Shown: positions 1-8,049 of the stretch, piece after piece
How positions within the stretch are numbered: position 1 is the stretch's first letter
Layout of the letters: every line of letters begins with the position of its first letter
Assembly (NCBI RefSeq): GCF_008329645.1
Contig: NZ_CP043474.1
Location: 5,022,001-5,086,000, forward strand
Source: Mycolicibacterium grossiae
GTDB taxonomy: Bacteria; Actinomycetota; Actinomycetes; Mycobacteriales; Mycobacteriaceae
Reading direction: 5' to 3'
Length of the DNA stretch: 64,000 nt
The notes under the pieces: model-generated
The model's database searches: none
What the model was told of the DNA's origin: nothing
What the model saw: the letters and a program-made list of their open reading frames with translations, nothing else
Program-made: the position numbers and the translations under genes

Positions 1-1
1 G

Positions 2-310
2 TCCAACGTGTTCGACGGCGACGCCGCCGCCACACTGCTCGGCCGCCGGGGCCAGTACGCGGTGCGGCCGGAGAAGATCGCGGTGTTGCCCGCAGGAGAC
101 CCCGGCACCCCGGGCACTCAGACCGTGGCCGCGACGGTCGCCGAGGTCATCTACGCCGGTGCCGTCACGCGCGTGGCCGCCGTCGCCACGCCCGGTATCA
201 CGCTCACCGCCACGGTGCTCAACGCCGCGGCCACTCTTCCCGACGACCTCGGCCACGGCTCCCCCGTCACGCTGGCGTGGCCCGAGGACGCCGTCCGCGA
301 CCTGTCCTGA
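2..310 (+). CDS. ABC transporter ATP-binding protein, C-terminal part (TOBE region)
   Basis: About 102 residues are open from the window edge to the stop at 308-310, so the gene starts upstream and only its tail is visible. The segment YAVRPEKIAV followed by a beta-rich stretch (TVAEVIYAGAVTRVAAV) is typical of the TOBE domain that follows the nucleotide-binding domain in spermidine/putrescine and related import ATPases. The Walker A, Walker B and signature motifs lie outside the window. It is followed on the same strand by a substrate-binding lipoprotein and two permeases, so it is very probably the ATPase of that importer. The assignment rests on TOBE-like sequence plus context. Confidence 0.82.
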   Translation, partial: SNVFDGDAAATLLGRRGQYAVRPEKIAVLPAGDPGTPGTQTVAATVAEVIYAGAVTRVAAVATPGITLTATVLNAAATLPDDLGHGSPVTLAWPEDAVRDLS

Positions 311-398
311 CCCTCGTCCCCCACCAATCGTTCCCCGTGAATCGTTGCTAAAGAAACGTCCCCCCACGAATCGTTGCCCCGACGAGAAGGAGCCATCC

Positions 399-1583
399 GT
401 GAAGACCCATGCCATCCGCCTCGGCCTCGCGCTCAGCGCGTGCGTCGCCCTGGTCGCCGCCTGCTCCGGCTCGCAGAGCGGTGGCGGCGAGGAGCCGCCG
501 AAGATCGAACCGCTCGGCGCGCTCGGCCAGAACGAGGGCGAACTGAACCTCATCGCCTGGGCCGGCTACGCCGAGAACGGCACGAACGACCCGGCGGTGA
601 ACTGGGTGACCCCGTTCGAGAAGGAATCCGGGTGCAAGGTCAACGTCAAGATCGGCAACACGTCCGACGAGATGGTGCAGCTGATGCGCAGCGGCCAGTA
701 CGACGGCGTCTCGGCGTCCGGTGACGCGACGCTGCGCCTCATCTACGCCGGGGACGTCGCGCCGGTGAATACCTCGCTGGTGCCGAACTACGAGACCATC
801 GCGCCCTTCCTCAAGGACAAGCCGTGGAACTCCGTCGACGGCCAGATGTACGGCATTCCGCACGGCTGGGGCGCCAATCTGCTGATGTACAACGTCGACG
901 TGGTCCGCGACGCCCCGAACTCCTGGGGCGCGGTGTTCACCGACGCCGCCAAGTACAAGGGCAAGGTGACGGCGTACGACTCGCCCATCTACATCGCCGA
1001 CGCCGCGCTCTACCTGTCGAAGACCAAGCCGGAGTTGGGGATCGAGGACCCGTACTCGCTGACCGCCGAGCAGCTCGACGCGGTGGTCGAGCTGCTGAAG
1101 GCCCAGCGCGAGAACGTCGGCGAGTACTGGTCGGACTACACCAAGGAGGTGCAGGCCTTCGAATCCGGCACGTCGGTGATCGGCACGACCTGGCAGGTCA
1201 TCGCCAACACGATCGGCTCGGGCAACAAGGTTCAGGTGAACACGGTGCTCCCCAAGGAGGGCGCCACCGGGTGGTCGGACACCTGGATGGTCTCGGCCAA
1301 GGCCGCGCACCCGAACTGCATGTACTCGTGGATGAACTGGATCACCAAGCCGGAGATCAACGCGCAGGCCGCCGAGTACTTCGGTGAGGCGCCCGGGCAG
1401 ACGAAGGCCTGCGCCTTCACCACCGAGAAGGACTACTGCGACATCTACCACGCGACCGATGCGGACTTCGCCGCGCAAATCCACTACTGGACCACGCCGC
1501 AGAAGAAGTGCGTCGACGGCAGCGGGGACCAGTGCACGGCCTACGACGAGTGGGTCGACAAGTGGCAGCAGATCAAGGGGTGA
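399..1583 (+). CDS. ABC transporter substrate-binding lipoprotein, spermidine/putrescine type
   Basis: The protein has 394 residues from a GTG at 399, chosen because a purine-rich Shine-Dalgarno (AGAAGGAG, about 385-392) precedes it and because it opens directly into a signal peptide. The N-terminus carries a lipobox, LVAAC, with Cys22 as the predicted lipidated residue, so it should be anchored outside the membrane. The body shows features of the extracellular solute-binding family 1/PotD-like proteins (an EGELNLIAWAGY first strand, GIPHGWGANLLMYN). It probably captures a small cationic or organic solute for the two downstream permeases. The stop overlaps the start of the next gene by 4 nt (GTGA). 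The longer reading frame beginning at 159 has no signal peptide at its start and is rejected. Exact ligand unknown. Confidence 0.9.
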   Translation: MKTHAIRLGLALSACVALVAACSGSQSGGGEEPPKIEPLGALGQNEGELNLIAWAGYAENGTNDPAVNWVTPFEKESGCKVNVKIGNTSDEMVQLMRSGQYDGVSASGDATLRLIYAGDVAPVNTSLVPNYETIAPFLKDKPWNSVDGQMYGIPHGWGANLLMYNVDVVRDAPNSWGAVFTDAAKYKGKVTAYDSPIYIADAALYLSKTKPELGIEDPYSLTAEQLDAVVELLKAQRENVGEYWSDYTKEVQAFESGTSVIGTTWQVIANTIGSGNKVQVNTVLPKEGATGWSDTWMVSAKAAHPNCMYSWMNWITKPEINAQAAEYFGEAPGQTKACAFTTEKDYCDIYHATDADFAAQIHYWTTPQKKCVDGSGDQCTAYDEWVDKWQQIKG

Positions 1584-2452
1584 CGCAGGCCGCCTCGCCA
1601 CCGCACCGCACCGCACCGCCGACGCCGGGACTCCGGCGTCGGTGGGCGCTGGCGCTGCTGCTCGTCCCGCCGCTGGGCTGGCTCGCCGTCGCCTACCTCG
1701 GTTCGCTGGCGGTCCTGCTGGTCTCGGCGCTGTGGACGACGAGTTCGTTCACCGGCGCGGTCGTGCGCCGCGTCAGCACCGACAACGTCGTGCGCGTCCT
1801 GACCGACGAACTTTTCCGCGCGGTGACCATCCGGACCGTGGGCGTCGCCCTGGTCGTCACGGTGCTGTGCGCCGTGCTGGCGGTGCCGTTGGCGCTGTAC
1901 ATGGCGAAGGTCGCCAGTCCCCGCGTCCGCCTCGCCCTCGTCGTCGCCGTCACCACCCCGCTGTGGGCGAGCTATCTGGTCAAGGCGTACGCGTGGCGGA
2001 TGCTGCTGTCACCGGACGGACCGCTGGACTGGGCCGTCGGCTACTCGCCTGGCTACGGATTGATCGCCACCGTGATCGTGCTGACCTATCTCTGGCTGCC
2101 GTACATGGTCATCCCGGTGTTCGCGGCGTTCGACCGCGTGCCCGACGCGCTCGTCGACGCCAGCGCCGACCTCGGCGCCTCCGATCCGACGATCATGCGG
2201 ACGGTCATGGCGCCGTTGGTGTTTCCCGGCATCGCCGCCGGATCCATCTTCACGTTCTCGCTGTCGCTGGGCGACTACATCGCGGTGACGATCGTCGGCG
2301 GCAAGACCCAACTGCTCGGCAACGTCATCTACGGACAGCTGGTGACGGCCAACGACCAGCCGCTCGCCGCGGCGCTGTCGGTGATCCCGCTGCTCGCGAT
2401 CATCGCCTACCTGCTCGCCATGCGGCGCACCGGCGCGCTGGAGAACGTCTGA
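1580..2452 (+). CDS. ABC transporter permease (PotB-like)
   Basis: The protein has 290 residues from a GTG overlapping the stop of the substrate-binding gene by 4 nt. A short charged N-terminus leads into a first membrane segment (WALALLLVPPLGWLAVAYLG), followed by about five more hydrophobic segments. The EAA-like cytoplasmic loop that docks on the ATPase is visible near residues 190-215 (DASADLGASDPTIMRTVMAP). Length and topology fit binding-protein-dependent permeases of the spermidine/putrescine class. It should form a heterodimer with the next gene product in the plasma membrane. Its stop shares one base with the ATG of that gene. Confidence 0.92.
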   Translation: MTQAASPPHRTAPPTPGLRRRWALALLLVPPLGWLAVAYLGSLAVLLVSALWTTSSFTGAVVRRVSTDNVVRVLTDELFRAVTIRTVGVALVVTVLCAVLAVPLALYMAKVASPRVRLALVVAVTTPLWASYLVKAYAWRMLLSPDGPLDWAVGYSPGYGLIATVIVLTYLWLPYMVIPVFAAFDRVPDALVDASADLGASDPTIMRTVMAPLVFPGIAAGSIFTFSLSLGDYIAVTIVGGKTQLLGNVIYGQLVTANDQPLAAALSVIPLLAIIAYLLAMRRTGALENV

Positions 2453-3252
2453 TGCGCTCCTCGGCCACCCGACGGTTCCTGCGCATCTGGACGTTCGTCG
2501 TCCTCGCGTTCCTGTACGTGCCGCTACTGCTGGTCGTGGTGAACGCCTTCAACGCCTCGCGGACGTTCGCCTTCCCGCCCACCGGCTTCACCCTGCAGTG
2601 GTGGCGGGCCGCCGCGGCCAGCGACGGCATGTGGCAGTCGCTGGCCAACTCGGCGATCGTCGGTGCCTGCGCGACCGCCATCGCGCTGGTCCTGGGCACC
2701 ATGGCCGCCTTCGCCGTCCAGCGCTTCGCCTTCTTCGGGCGGCACACCGTCAGCTTCCTGGTCGTGCTGCCGATCACCCTGCCCGGCATCGTCACCGGCA
2801 TCGCGCTCAACGCGACCTTCACCTCGGCGCTGGGGCTGACGCTCGGACTCGGGACCGTCATCGTCGGGCACGCGACGTTCTGCATCGTCATCGTCTTCAA
2901 CAACACCCAGGCGCGGCTGCGCCGGCTCGGCACCAGTCTCGAGGCGGCCTCCGCGGACCTCGGGGCCTCGTCGTGGCAGACGTTCCGCTACGTCACCTTC
3001 CCGATGATGCGCGGGTCGCTGGTGGCCGGCGCCGTGCTGGCGTTCGCCCTGAGCTTCGACGAGGTCGTCGTCACCACCTTCACGGCGGGGCCGTCGGTGC
3101 AGACGCTGCCGATCTGGATCTTCGGCAACCTCTTCCGGCCGAACCAGGCACCGGTGATCAACGTCGTCGCCGCGGCCCTGACGCTGGTGGCCGTCATCCC
3201 GGTGTGGCTGGCCCAGCGCATCGGCGGCGATCCGGCAGGCACCCGGGTCTGA
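2452..3252 (+). CDS. ABC transporter permease (PotC-like)
   Basis: The protein has 266 residues starting at an ATG that overlaps the previous stop (TGATG). It begins with a basic stretch and a membrane segment (FVVLAFLYVPLLLVVVNAFN), and has an EAA loop near residues 160-180 (LEAASADLGASSWQTFRYVT). This is the second membrane subunit of the importer encoded from the window start. No terminator separates it from the convergent merR gene: only one base lies between the two stops, so read-through must be limited in another way. Confidence 0.92.
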   Translation: MRSSATRRFLRIWTFVVLAFLYVPLLLVVVNAFNASRTFAFPPTGFTLQWWRAAAASDGMWQSLANSAIVGACATAIALVLGTMAAFAVQRFAFFGRHTVSFLVVLPITLPGIVTGIALNATFTSALGLTLGLGTVIVGHATFCIVIVFNNTQARLRRLGTSLEAASADLGASSWQTFRYVTFPMMRGSLVAGAVLAFALSFDEVVVTTFTAGPSVQTLPIWIFGNLFRPNQAPVINVVAAALTLVAVIPVWLAQRIGGDPAGTRV

Positions 3253-3253
3253 G

Positions 3254-3982
3254 TCAGCGGCCGTCGGACGTCCAGTTGCCGCCGAGCAGCACGTCGGTGG
3301 TGTACTCGGACACGGCGGTCGTCATGTGCCGCTGCATCGCCGCGTCGAGCCGGTCGGCGATCACGCGCTCGCCGAGCGCGCGGTGGTCGGCGACGATCCG
3401 GCGCAGCGCGTCCATGTCCTCGCCGGTCGGCGCGGCAGGCAAACCGAAGCGTTCGGTGGCGACGTCCTTGAGCGTGGCGACCACCACCGCGGCGAGCGCG
3501 TCGATCTCGTCGCGCGCGGCCTCGGCCACCCGCAGGACGGCGCGCACGTAGGCAACCGGGTCGGCGGCACGGGCCAGAATGCCGGCGAGTTCGGTGTCGG
3601 GGACGACCAGGTGGCCGTCGACGAGGTCGGCCATGCCCAGTTCGCGCAGGCGCTGCGCTTCGGGTCCGTCCGGGTCGATGCCGACCTCGGCCGCCGTACG
3701 CGCGCGCCGGTTGCCGAACAGCGCGTCGTGCATGCCGAGGACGTCCCCGAGGTCGTGTCCGTCGCGGATGCCGGCGATGAACTCGGCGATGTGGGCCGTG
3801 CTGAAGCCGCGGCGCAGCAGGCTGCTGATCGCCTGCAGCTGAGCGAGGTGTCGTTCGTCGTACACCGCCGATCGCCCCTGCCGTCGTGGCGGATCCAGCA
3901 GGCCACGCTCCCGGTAGGCCCGGATGTTGCGTGCACTGACGCCCGAGGCGACCTCGAGGTCGGTCAGTCGATACTCAGCCAA
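3254..3982 (-). CDS. MerR-family transcriptional regulator
   Basis: The protein has 242 residues from a TTG at 3982, preceded on the minus strand by AAAGGAGA at a spacing of about 12. A longer frame up to 4042 lacks a better ribosome site and adds residues absent from MerR proteins. Residues 4-70 form a winged helix-turn-helix of the MerR type (RLTDLEVASGVSARNIRAYR, then RERGLL), followed by helices and a C-terminal effector or dimerisation region without the cysteine set of metal-sensing MerR members. It is convergent with the ABC permease and divergent from the MFS gene, with a 21-bp inverted repeat between them. It may control that transporter. Ligand unknown. Confidence 0.88.
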   Translation of the reverse strand: MAEYRLTDLEVASGVSARNIRAYRERGLLDPPRRQGRSAVYDERHLAQLQAISSLLRRGFSTAHIAEFIAGIRDGHDLGDVLGMHDALFGNRRARTAAEVGIDPDGPEAQRLRELGMADLVDGHLVVPDTELAGILARAADPVAYVRAVLRVAEAARDEIDALAAVVVATLKDVATERFGLPAAPTGEDMDALRRIVADHRALGERVIADRLDAAMQRHMTTAVSEYTTDVLLGGNWTSDGR

Positions 3983-4038
3983 CGCGTCCGAACTCTCCTT
4001 TGCCGTCGCGCGCCATCGCCATGCCGGTCCGCAACAGT

Positions 4039-4059
4039 ACATTCGTTCACTGAGAATGT
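4039..4059. promoter_or_regulatory. Inverted repeat in the merR/MFS divergent region, possible MerR operator
   Basis: The sequence ACATTC-N9-GAATGT lies between the divergent merR and MFS genes. MerR proteins typically bind a ~20-bp dyad between the -35 and -10 elements of the promoter they control. I cannot place convincing hexamers around this dyad, so its function is inferred from position and symmetry alone. Confidence 0.4.
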
Positions 4060-4180
4060 CACCACACCCGCCTGAACACCGGAGTACCGCGCCGAAGGTG
4101 CGCGCGCGTGCGAGTTCAGCGAACGATCAAGATCAACGGTGCACCGCGGAGGTTGGCTTGCACGGCCGGCGTGGACGACG

Positions 4181-5473
4181 ATGTGTCGAGTGCGCGCCTG
4201 GATCATCTGGCTGACGGGACTGCTGGCCTACGTGATCGCCGTCCTCGACCGCACCACGCTCGGCGTATCCGGTCTGGCGGCCGCCGATCGCTTCGCCGCC
4301 ACCCCGAGCCTGCTCTCCACGTTCGTGGTGCTGCAGGTGGTGGTCTACGCCTGCGCCCAGGTCCCGGCGGGCATCCTGCTGGACCGCTACGGCTCGCGCG
4401 TGCTCATCGTCACCGGAGCCGCGCTGATGGCGGCCGGGCAGCTGACGCTCGCGCTGACCTCCGCGCTGCCCTTGGCGATCGGCGCCCGGGCCGTCGTGGG
4501 ACTGGGCGACGCGCTCACGTTCATCTCGGTGCTGCGACTGGTACCGCACTGGTTCGCCCCACGTCGCGTGCCGCTGATCACGCAGCTCACCGGCATCTGC
4601 GGCCAGCTCGGTCAGGTGCTCTCGGCGATCCCGTTCCTCGCCCTGCTCAGCGGCGCCGGCTGGGCCACCGCGTACGCCTCGGTGACCGCGCTCGGCGCGC
4701 TGGCGATGGCGCTGGCCTTCGCCCTGGTGAAGGACACGCCGCACGGCCGCGTGGTGGCGACCGACACGCTGTCGGTCCGCTCGACGCTGGGTGGGGTGCG
4801 GACGGTCTGGCTGCGCCCGGGCACTCGCCTGGGGTTCTTCACCCACATGGGCACGCAGTTCTCGGTGACGGTGTTCGCCCTCATGTGGGGGGTGCCGTAC
4901 CTGACCGTCGCCCAAGGCCTGTCGACGGCGACCGCGGGTGCGCTCCTGACGATCTCGGTGGTCGCGGCCATCTCGGCCGGCATCGTGATCGGCCTGGCCA
5001 CCGGCCGCCTGCCGCACCGCCGGTCGCGCATCGTGCTCGGCATCATCGTCAGCAACGCGCTGGCGTGGACCGCCGTCCTCGCCCTGCCGCATCGGGCACC
5101 GCTGTGGCTGTTGATCCTGCTGGTGATCGTCATCTCGGTCGGCGGTCCCGGCTCCATGGTGGGCTTCGACTTCGCCCGGACCTTCAATCCGAGCGCGACG
5201 CTCGGGACCGCCCAGGGCATGGTCAACATGGGCGGCTTCCTGGCGGCGCTCACGGTGATGCAGGTGATGGGCGCGATCCTCGACGCCACCGGCGGCTACT
5301 CGTTCGACGCGTTTCGCCTTGCGTGGACCGTGCAGTACGCCATCTGGGCGCTCGCGATCGTCGGCATCCTGATCACGCGCCGCAAGGCTCGTCAGCAGAT
5401 CAAGGACGAACTCGGGGTGCCCGCCGCGAGCCGGTTGGACCGGTCGCTGCTGGAGGCGTTCGAGGCGCGCTGA
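4181..5473 (+). CDS. MFS transporter
   Basis: The protein has 430 residues from the ATG at 4181. An in-frame GTG at 4139 would add 14 non-hydrophobic residues, and neither start has a strong Shine-Dalgarno. The first helix is RAWIIWLTGLLAYVIAVLDR, and about twelve hydrophobic segments follow. A motif-A-like loop (GILLDRYGSRVLIV, residues ~65-78) between helices 2 and 3 is the hallmark of major facilitator transporters. The C-terminus is cytoplasmic and charged. It runs divergently from the MerR regulator and abuts the convergent ChaB-like gene with no gap. Substrate cannot be predicted. A drug or metabolite exporter controlled by MerR is the simplest guess. Confidence 0.85.
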   Translation: MCRVRAWIIWLTGLLAYVIAVLDRTTLGVSGLAAADRFAATPSLLSTFVVLQVVVYACAQVPAGILLDRYGSRVLIVTGAALMAAGQLTLALTSALPLAIGARAVVGLGDALTFISVLRLVPHWFAPRRVPLITQLTGICGQLGQVLSAIPFLALLSGAGWATAYASVTALGALAMALAFALVKDTPHGRVVATDTLSVRSTLGGVRTVWLRPGTRLGFFTHMGTQFSVTVFALMWGVPYLTVAQGLSTATAGALLTISVVAAISAGIVIGLATGRLPHRRSRIVLGIIVSNALAWTAVLALPHRAPLWLLILLVIVISVGGPGSMVGFDFARTFNPSATLGTAQGMVNMGGFLAALTVMQVMGAILDATGGYSFDAFRLAWTVQYAIWALAIVGILITRRKARQQIKDELGVPAASRLDRSLLEAFEAR

Positions 5474-5893
5474 TCAGCGGTTGGCGGCCGTGGAGCGGCG
5501 GTTCGCCTTCTTGATCGCGTCGACCAGCTCGTCCTTGGTCATCTTCGAACGGCCGGTGACGTCGAGCCGGCGTGCCACGTCCAGAAGGTGCTTCTTGCTC
5601 GCATTGGCGTCGACGCCCTCGGCGGTCTTGCCGCTGGGATTCGCTCCGCCGCTGCGCGCGCGCTGGTCGGACGGGCCCTTCTCGTCCTTGGGCTCCCAGT
5701 GGTCGCCGACCTTCTCGAAGCTGTGCTTGAGCGCGCTGTAGGCGACCCGGTGCGCCCGTTCGCCTTCGCCGTACTCGTCGGCGGCCGAGTCATGGGCCTT
5801 GGTGAACGTGCGCTGCGCCTTGGCGGGCGACTTCTTCAGCGTGCTGGGCAGTTCGCTCTTCTTGGCGGAACCGTCCTTGGCGGTCTTCGGCAT
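5474..5893 (-). CDS. ChaB-like protein with C-terminal Rho-N/SAP-like segment
   Basis: The protein has 139 residues, starting at the ATG at 5893 because GGAGG lies 5 nt upstream. A GTG 12 nt earlier falls inside that ribosome site. Residues about 8-65 (ELPSTLKKSPAKAQRTFTKA, then HRVAYSALKHSFEKVGDHWE) match the ChaB fold, first named for a cation-transport regulator. Residues ~100-135 (KKHLLDVARRLDVTGRSKMT, KDELVDAIKK) look like the small helical Rho-N/SAP domain that binds nucleic acid. The protein is highly charged, soluble and lysine-rich. Such ChaB-SAP fusions are common in actinomycetes but their job is not established. It converges on the MFS gene without spacing. Confidence 0.85.
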   Translation of the reverse strand: MPKTAKDGSAKKSELPSTLKKSPAKAQRTFTKAHDSAADEYGEGERAHRVAYSALKHSFEKVGDHWEPKDEKGPSDQRARSGGANPSGKTAEGVDANASKKHLLDVARRLDVTGRSKMTKDELVDAIKKANRRSTAANR

Positions 5894-5973
5894 GTCTACC
5901 TCCACGGTGGAGCGCGGTGGCGTACCGCGCGCTCCTCGTCGCCTACCCGCCCCGCCGCGGTTCCAACCGCCGT

Positions 5974-6021
5974 GACTACCCGCCCGTGCCGACCACCGAC
6001 TACCCGCCCGTGCCGGCCACC
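5974..6021. repeat. Two tandem copies of a 24-bp unit
   Basis: The unit GACTACCCGCCCGTGCCG(A/G)CCACC occurs at 5974-5997 and 5998-6021 with one mismatch. The first copy lies in the chaB/ltrA intergenic gap and the second covers the 3' end of the ltrA-like gene including its stop codon (TAG at 6002-6000). This looks like a local duplication that copied the end of the gene. Confidence 0.85.
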
Positions 6022-7244
6022 GCCGCCCGCCGGTGTCCGATCACCTCGAAGCCGACGACGCTGATCGCCGGGCCGAGGGTGAGCACCAGCAGACACGCCG
6101 TCATCGGCACGCCGAGCAGCGCGCACGCCACCGCGGCGATCAGCACCGCCATCGTCGCGCCGGCCAGCAGCAGGTGCAGCGCGTCCCACGTCCGCGTCAT
6201 CAGCCCGTAGAGGACGAAGATCAGCGCGACGTACACCGCGACCGGGATGGCCACCGACAGGACCGTACCCGTGGCGCCGAGCGCCGAGTGCTCCTCGACG
6301 TAGTACGCCGCGGTGTGCAGGCCGGCGCCGGTCGCGACGATGGCTCCGAACACGGCGATGTGCAGGTAGCCGAAGGCGAAGCTGCGCTCACGGTGGGCGT
6401 GGAGCAGGTCGGCGCTCGGCACCGCGAAGTAGATCCACCACATTCCGAACGTCAGGCCGGTGCCCGCCACGGCGAGCAGGACCGCGTCCGGCGTCCAGCC
6501 GTGCTCGCCGACCACTGCCGTCAGCGACGCGACGGTGCCCACCACGCCCTCGCCGAGCGCGATGATCGCCAGCAGCCCGTAGCGCTCGGCGATGTGGTGG
6601 GCATGCCATGGCGTGCCGCCGCGCCGGGTCTCGGCCAGCAGTGGACCGACCATCTCCGCGAGGGCCAGCACCACGAACATCGCCAGCCCCACCGTCACGT
6701 TCACGGGCAGCAGGATCGCCCCGATCCAGCCGACCTGCACCATCGTGATGACGCATGCGTAGGTGAGCGACGCCCGCCGGCGGGCGGGGTCCTGCCGCGC
6801 CGCGCGCAGCCACTGCGCGACCAGCGCCACGCGCATCACGACGTAGCCGGCGACGACCATCTCGTTGGCGAGGTGCCCGCCGTGGGAGATGGACGCGAAG
6901 AACGGCGGGATGCCGAGCGCGAGGATCAGCACGCCGACCATCTGCACCATCGTCAACACGCGGTACACCCAGTCGTCGGTGTCGTAGGCCGATGCGAACC
7001 AGGTGAAGTTGATCCACGCCCAGCACGTCGCGAAGGTGGCGAAGAAGAACCCGGTGAGCGCCGCCGCGACGTGGTCGGCGGCGAGCCCGTGCGCCAGCTC
7101 GGAGGCCGCCACGCCGAAGGCGATGACGAACGTCAGGTCGAAGAGCAGTTCCAGCGGAGTCGCCACGCGGTGGCGCTCGTGGGGGTCCCGCCCACCCATT
7201 CGGCGTATCCGGTGCGTCGCCGCCCGCGGCTGCGAATCGTCCAT
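6000..7244 (-). CDS. ltrA: Low temperature requirement protein A (LtrA) family membrane protein
   Basis: The protein has 414 residues from the ATG at 7244, which has GGAGGGAG about 6 nt upstream. A frame extending to 7400 has no ribosome site. After a basic N-terminus come about twelve hydrophobic segments. The family signature TPLELLFDLTFVIAFGVAAS lies near residues 28-48, and ERYGLLAIIALGEGVVG lies near residue 215. The family name comes from a Listeria gene needed for growth in the cold. Biochemical function is unknown. It is divergent from ispD with 73 nt between. A 24-bp tandem duplication overlaps its 3' end. Confidence 0.93.
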   Translation of the reverse strand: MDDSQPRAATHRIRRMGGRDPHERHRVATPLELLFDLTFVIAFGVAASELAHGLAADHVAAALTGFFFATFATCWAWINFTWFASAYDTDDWVYRVLTMVQMVGVLILALGIPPFFASISHGGHLANEMVVAGYVVMRVALVAQWLRAARQDPARRRASLTYACVITMVQVGWIGAILLPVNVTVGLAMFVVLALAEMVGPLLAETRRGGTPWHAHHIAERYGLLAIIALGEGVVGTVASLTAVVGEHGWTPDAVLLAVAGTGLTFGMWWIYFAVPSADLLHAHRERSFAFGYLHIAVFGAIVATGAGLHTAAYYVEEHSALGATGTVLSVAIPVAVYVALIFVLYGLMTRTWDALHLLLAGATMAVLIAAVACALLGVPMTACLLVLTLGPAISVVGFEVIGHRRAAVAGTGG

Positions 7245-7304
7245 GGCCTGCTCCCTCCGACGGCGGAACCGTACCGGGTGCGCGGACTCGCCGCCACGCC
7301 CGTC

Positions 7305-7310
7305 TAGCGT
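7305..7310 (+). promoter_or_regulatory. Candidate -10 element for a leaderless ispD transcript
   Basis: The hexamer TAGCGT ends 7 nt before the GTG start at 7318. This matches the TANNNT-to-start spacing described for leaderless mycobacterial mRNAs, and no Shine-Dalgarno precedes the start. No clear -35 was seen. Confidence 0.4.
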
Positions 7311-7317
7311 GTCAGCC

Positions 7318-8049
7318 GTGCACGCATCGACCGGACCGGCCGCGGTGGGCGTGGTGCTGGCTGCGGGCATGGGGACCCGGGTCGGCGCCGACGGCAACAA
7401 GGCCTATCTGCCGCTGGCGGGCCGCAGCATGGTGGCGTGGTCGGTCGACGCCGTGGCCGACGCCCCCGGGATCGGCCGCACCGTCCTGGTGTACCGCCGC
7501 GGGGAGCGCGAGCTGGCCGCGCGGACGGTCGCTGCCGAGGTGCGCTGCCGGACCGTCGAACTCGTCGAGGGCGGCGACACCCGGCACGGCTCGGAGTGGA
7601 ACGTGCTGCGGTACCTGAGCGACGACATCGAGGCCGGGTCGGTCGGACTCGTGCTCATCCACGACGCCGCACGGCCGCTCGCCGGCTGCGACATGATGCA
7701 CGCGGCACTGACGACGGCCGACGAATTCGGTGGCGCGATACCGGGTTTGGCGGCCCGTGACGTGGTCCGCGAGGACGGGCCGGAGGCGTTTCACGCCGTT
7801 GCGGGGACGCTGGTGCGGGTGCAGACGCCGCAGGCATTCCGTGCGGCCCCGCTGCTGGCGGCCTACCGCGCCGCCGCCGCCGAGGGCTTCGACGGCACCG
7901 ACACCTCGGCGTGCATGCAGCGCTTCACCGACGTCGACGTGCACGTGTTCCCCGGCGCTGCCACGAACCTCAAGGTGACGTTCGGCCACGACGTCGCCCT
8001 CGCGTCACACCTGCTCGCTAGGCGCGCGGAGCACCCCGGACGGCCATGA
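7318..8049 (+). CDS. ispD: 2-C-methyl-D-erythritol 4-phosphate cytidylyltransferase (IspD family)
   Basis: The protein has 243 residues from a GTG. IspD transfers CMP from CTP to methylerythritol phosphate in the non-mevalonate isoprenoid pathway, in the cytoplasm. The CTP-binding signature VVLAAGMGTRVG with the downstream Lys (DGNKAYLPLAG) is present near residues 13-33. HDAARPL lies near 118-124 and LVRVQTPQAFRA near residue 165. The C-terminal NLKVTF stretch is also conserved. Mycobacterial ispD usually sits beside ispF, which is absent here, so this may be a second, accessory copy. A ribitol-phosphate cytidylyltransferase of the same family is possible. Its last 32 nt overlap the convergent paralogue. 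Confidence 0.82.
   Translation: MHASTGPAAVGVVLAAGMGTRVGADGNKAYLPLAGRSMVAWSVDAVADAPGIGRTVLVYRRGERELAARTVAAEVRCRTVELVEGGDTRHGSEWNVLRYLSDDIEAGSVGLVLIHDAARPLAGCDMMHAALTTADEFGGAIPGLAARDVVREDGPEAFHAVAGTLVRVQTPQAFRAAPLLAAYRAAAAEGFDGTDTSACMQRFTDVDVHVFPGAATNLKVTFGHDVALASHLLARRAEHPGRP

Noticed and set aside
159..398. N-terminal extension of the substrate-binding protein
   Set aside because: It would hide the signal peptide and lipobox. The GTG at 399 has a good ribosome site.
348..1616. 422-codon minus-strand frame over the substrate-binding gene
   Set aside because: Shadow of the lipoprotein gene: low-complexity Arg/Val/Leu composition and no ribosome site.
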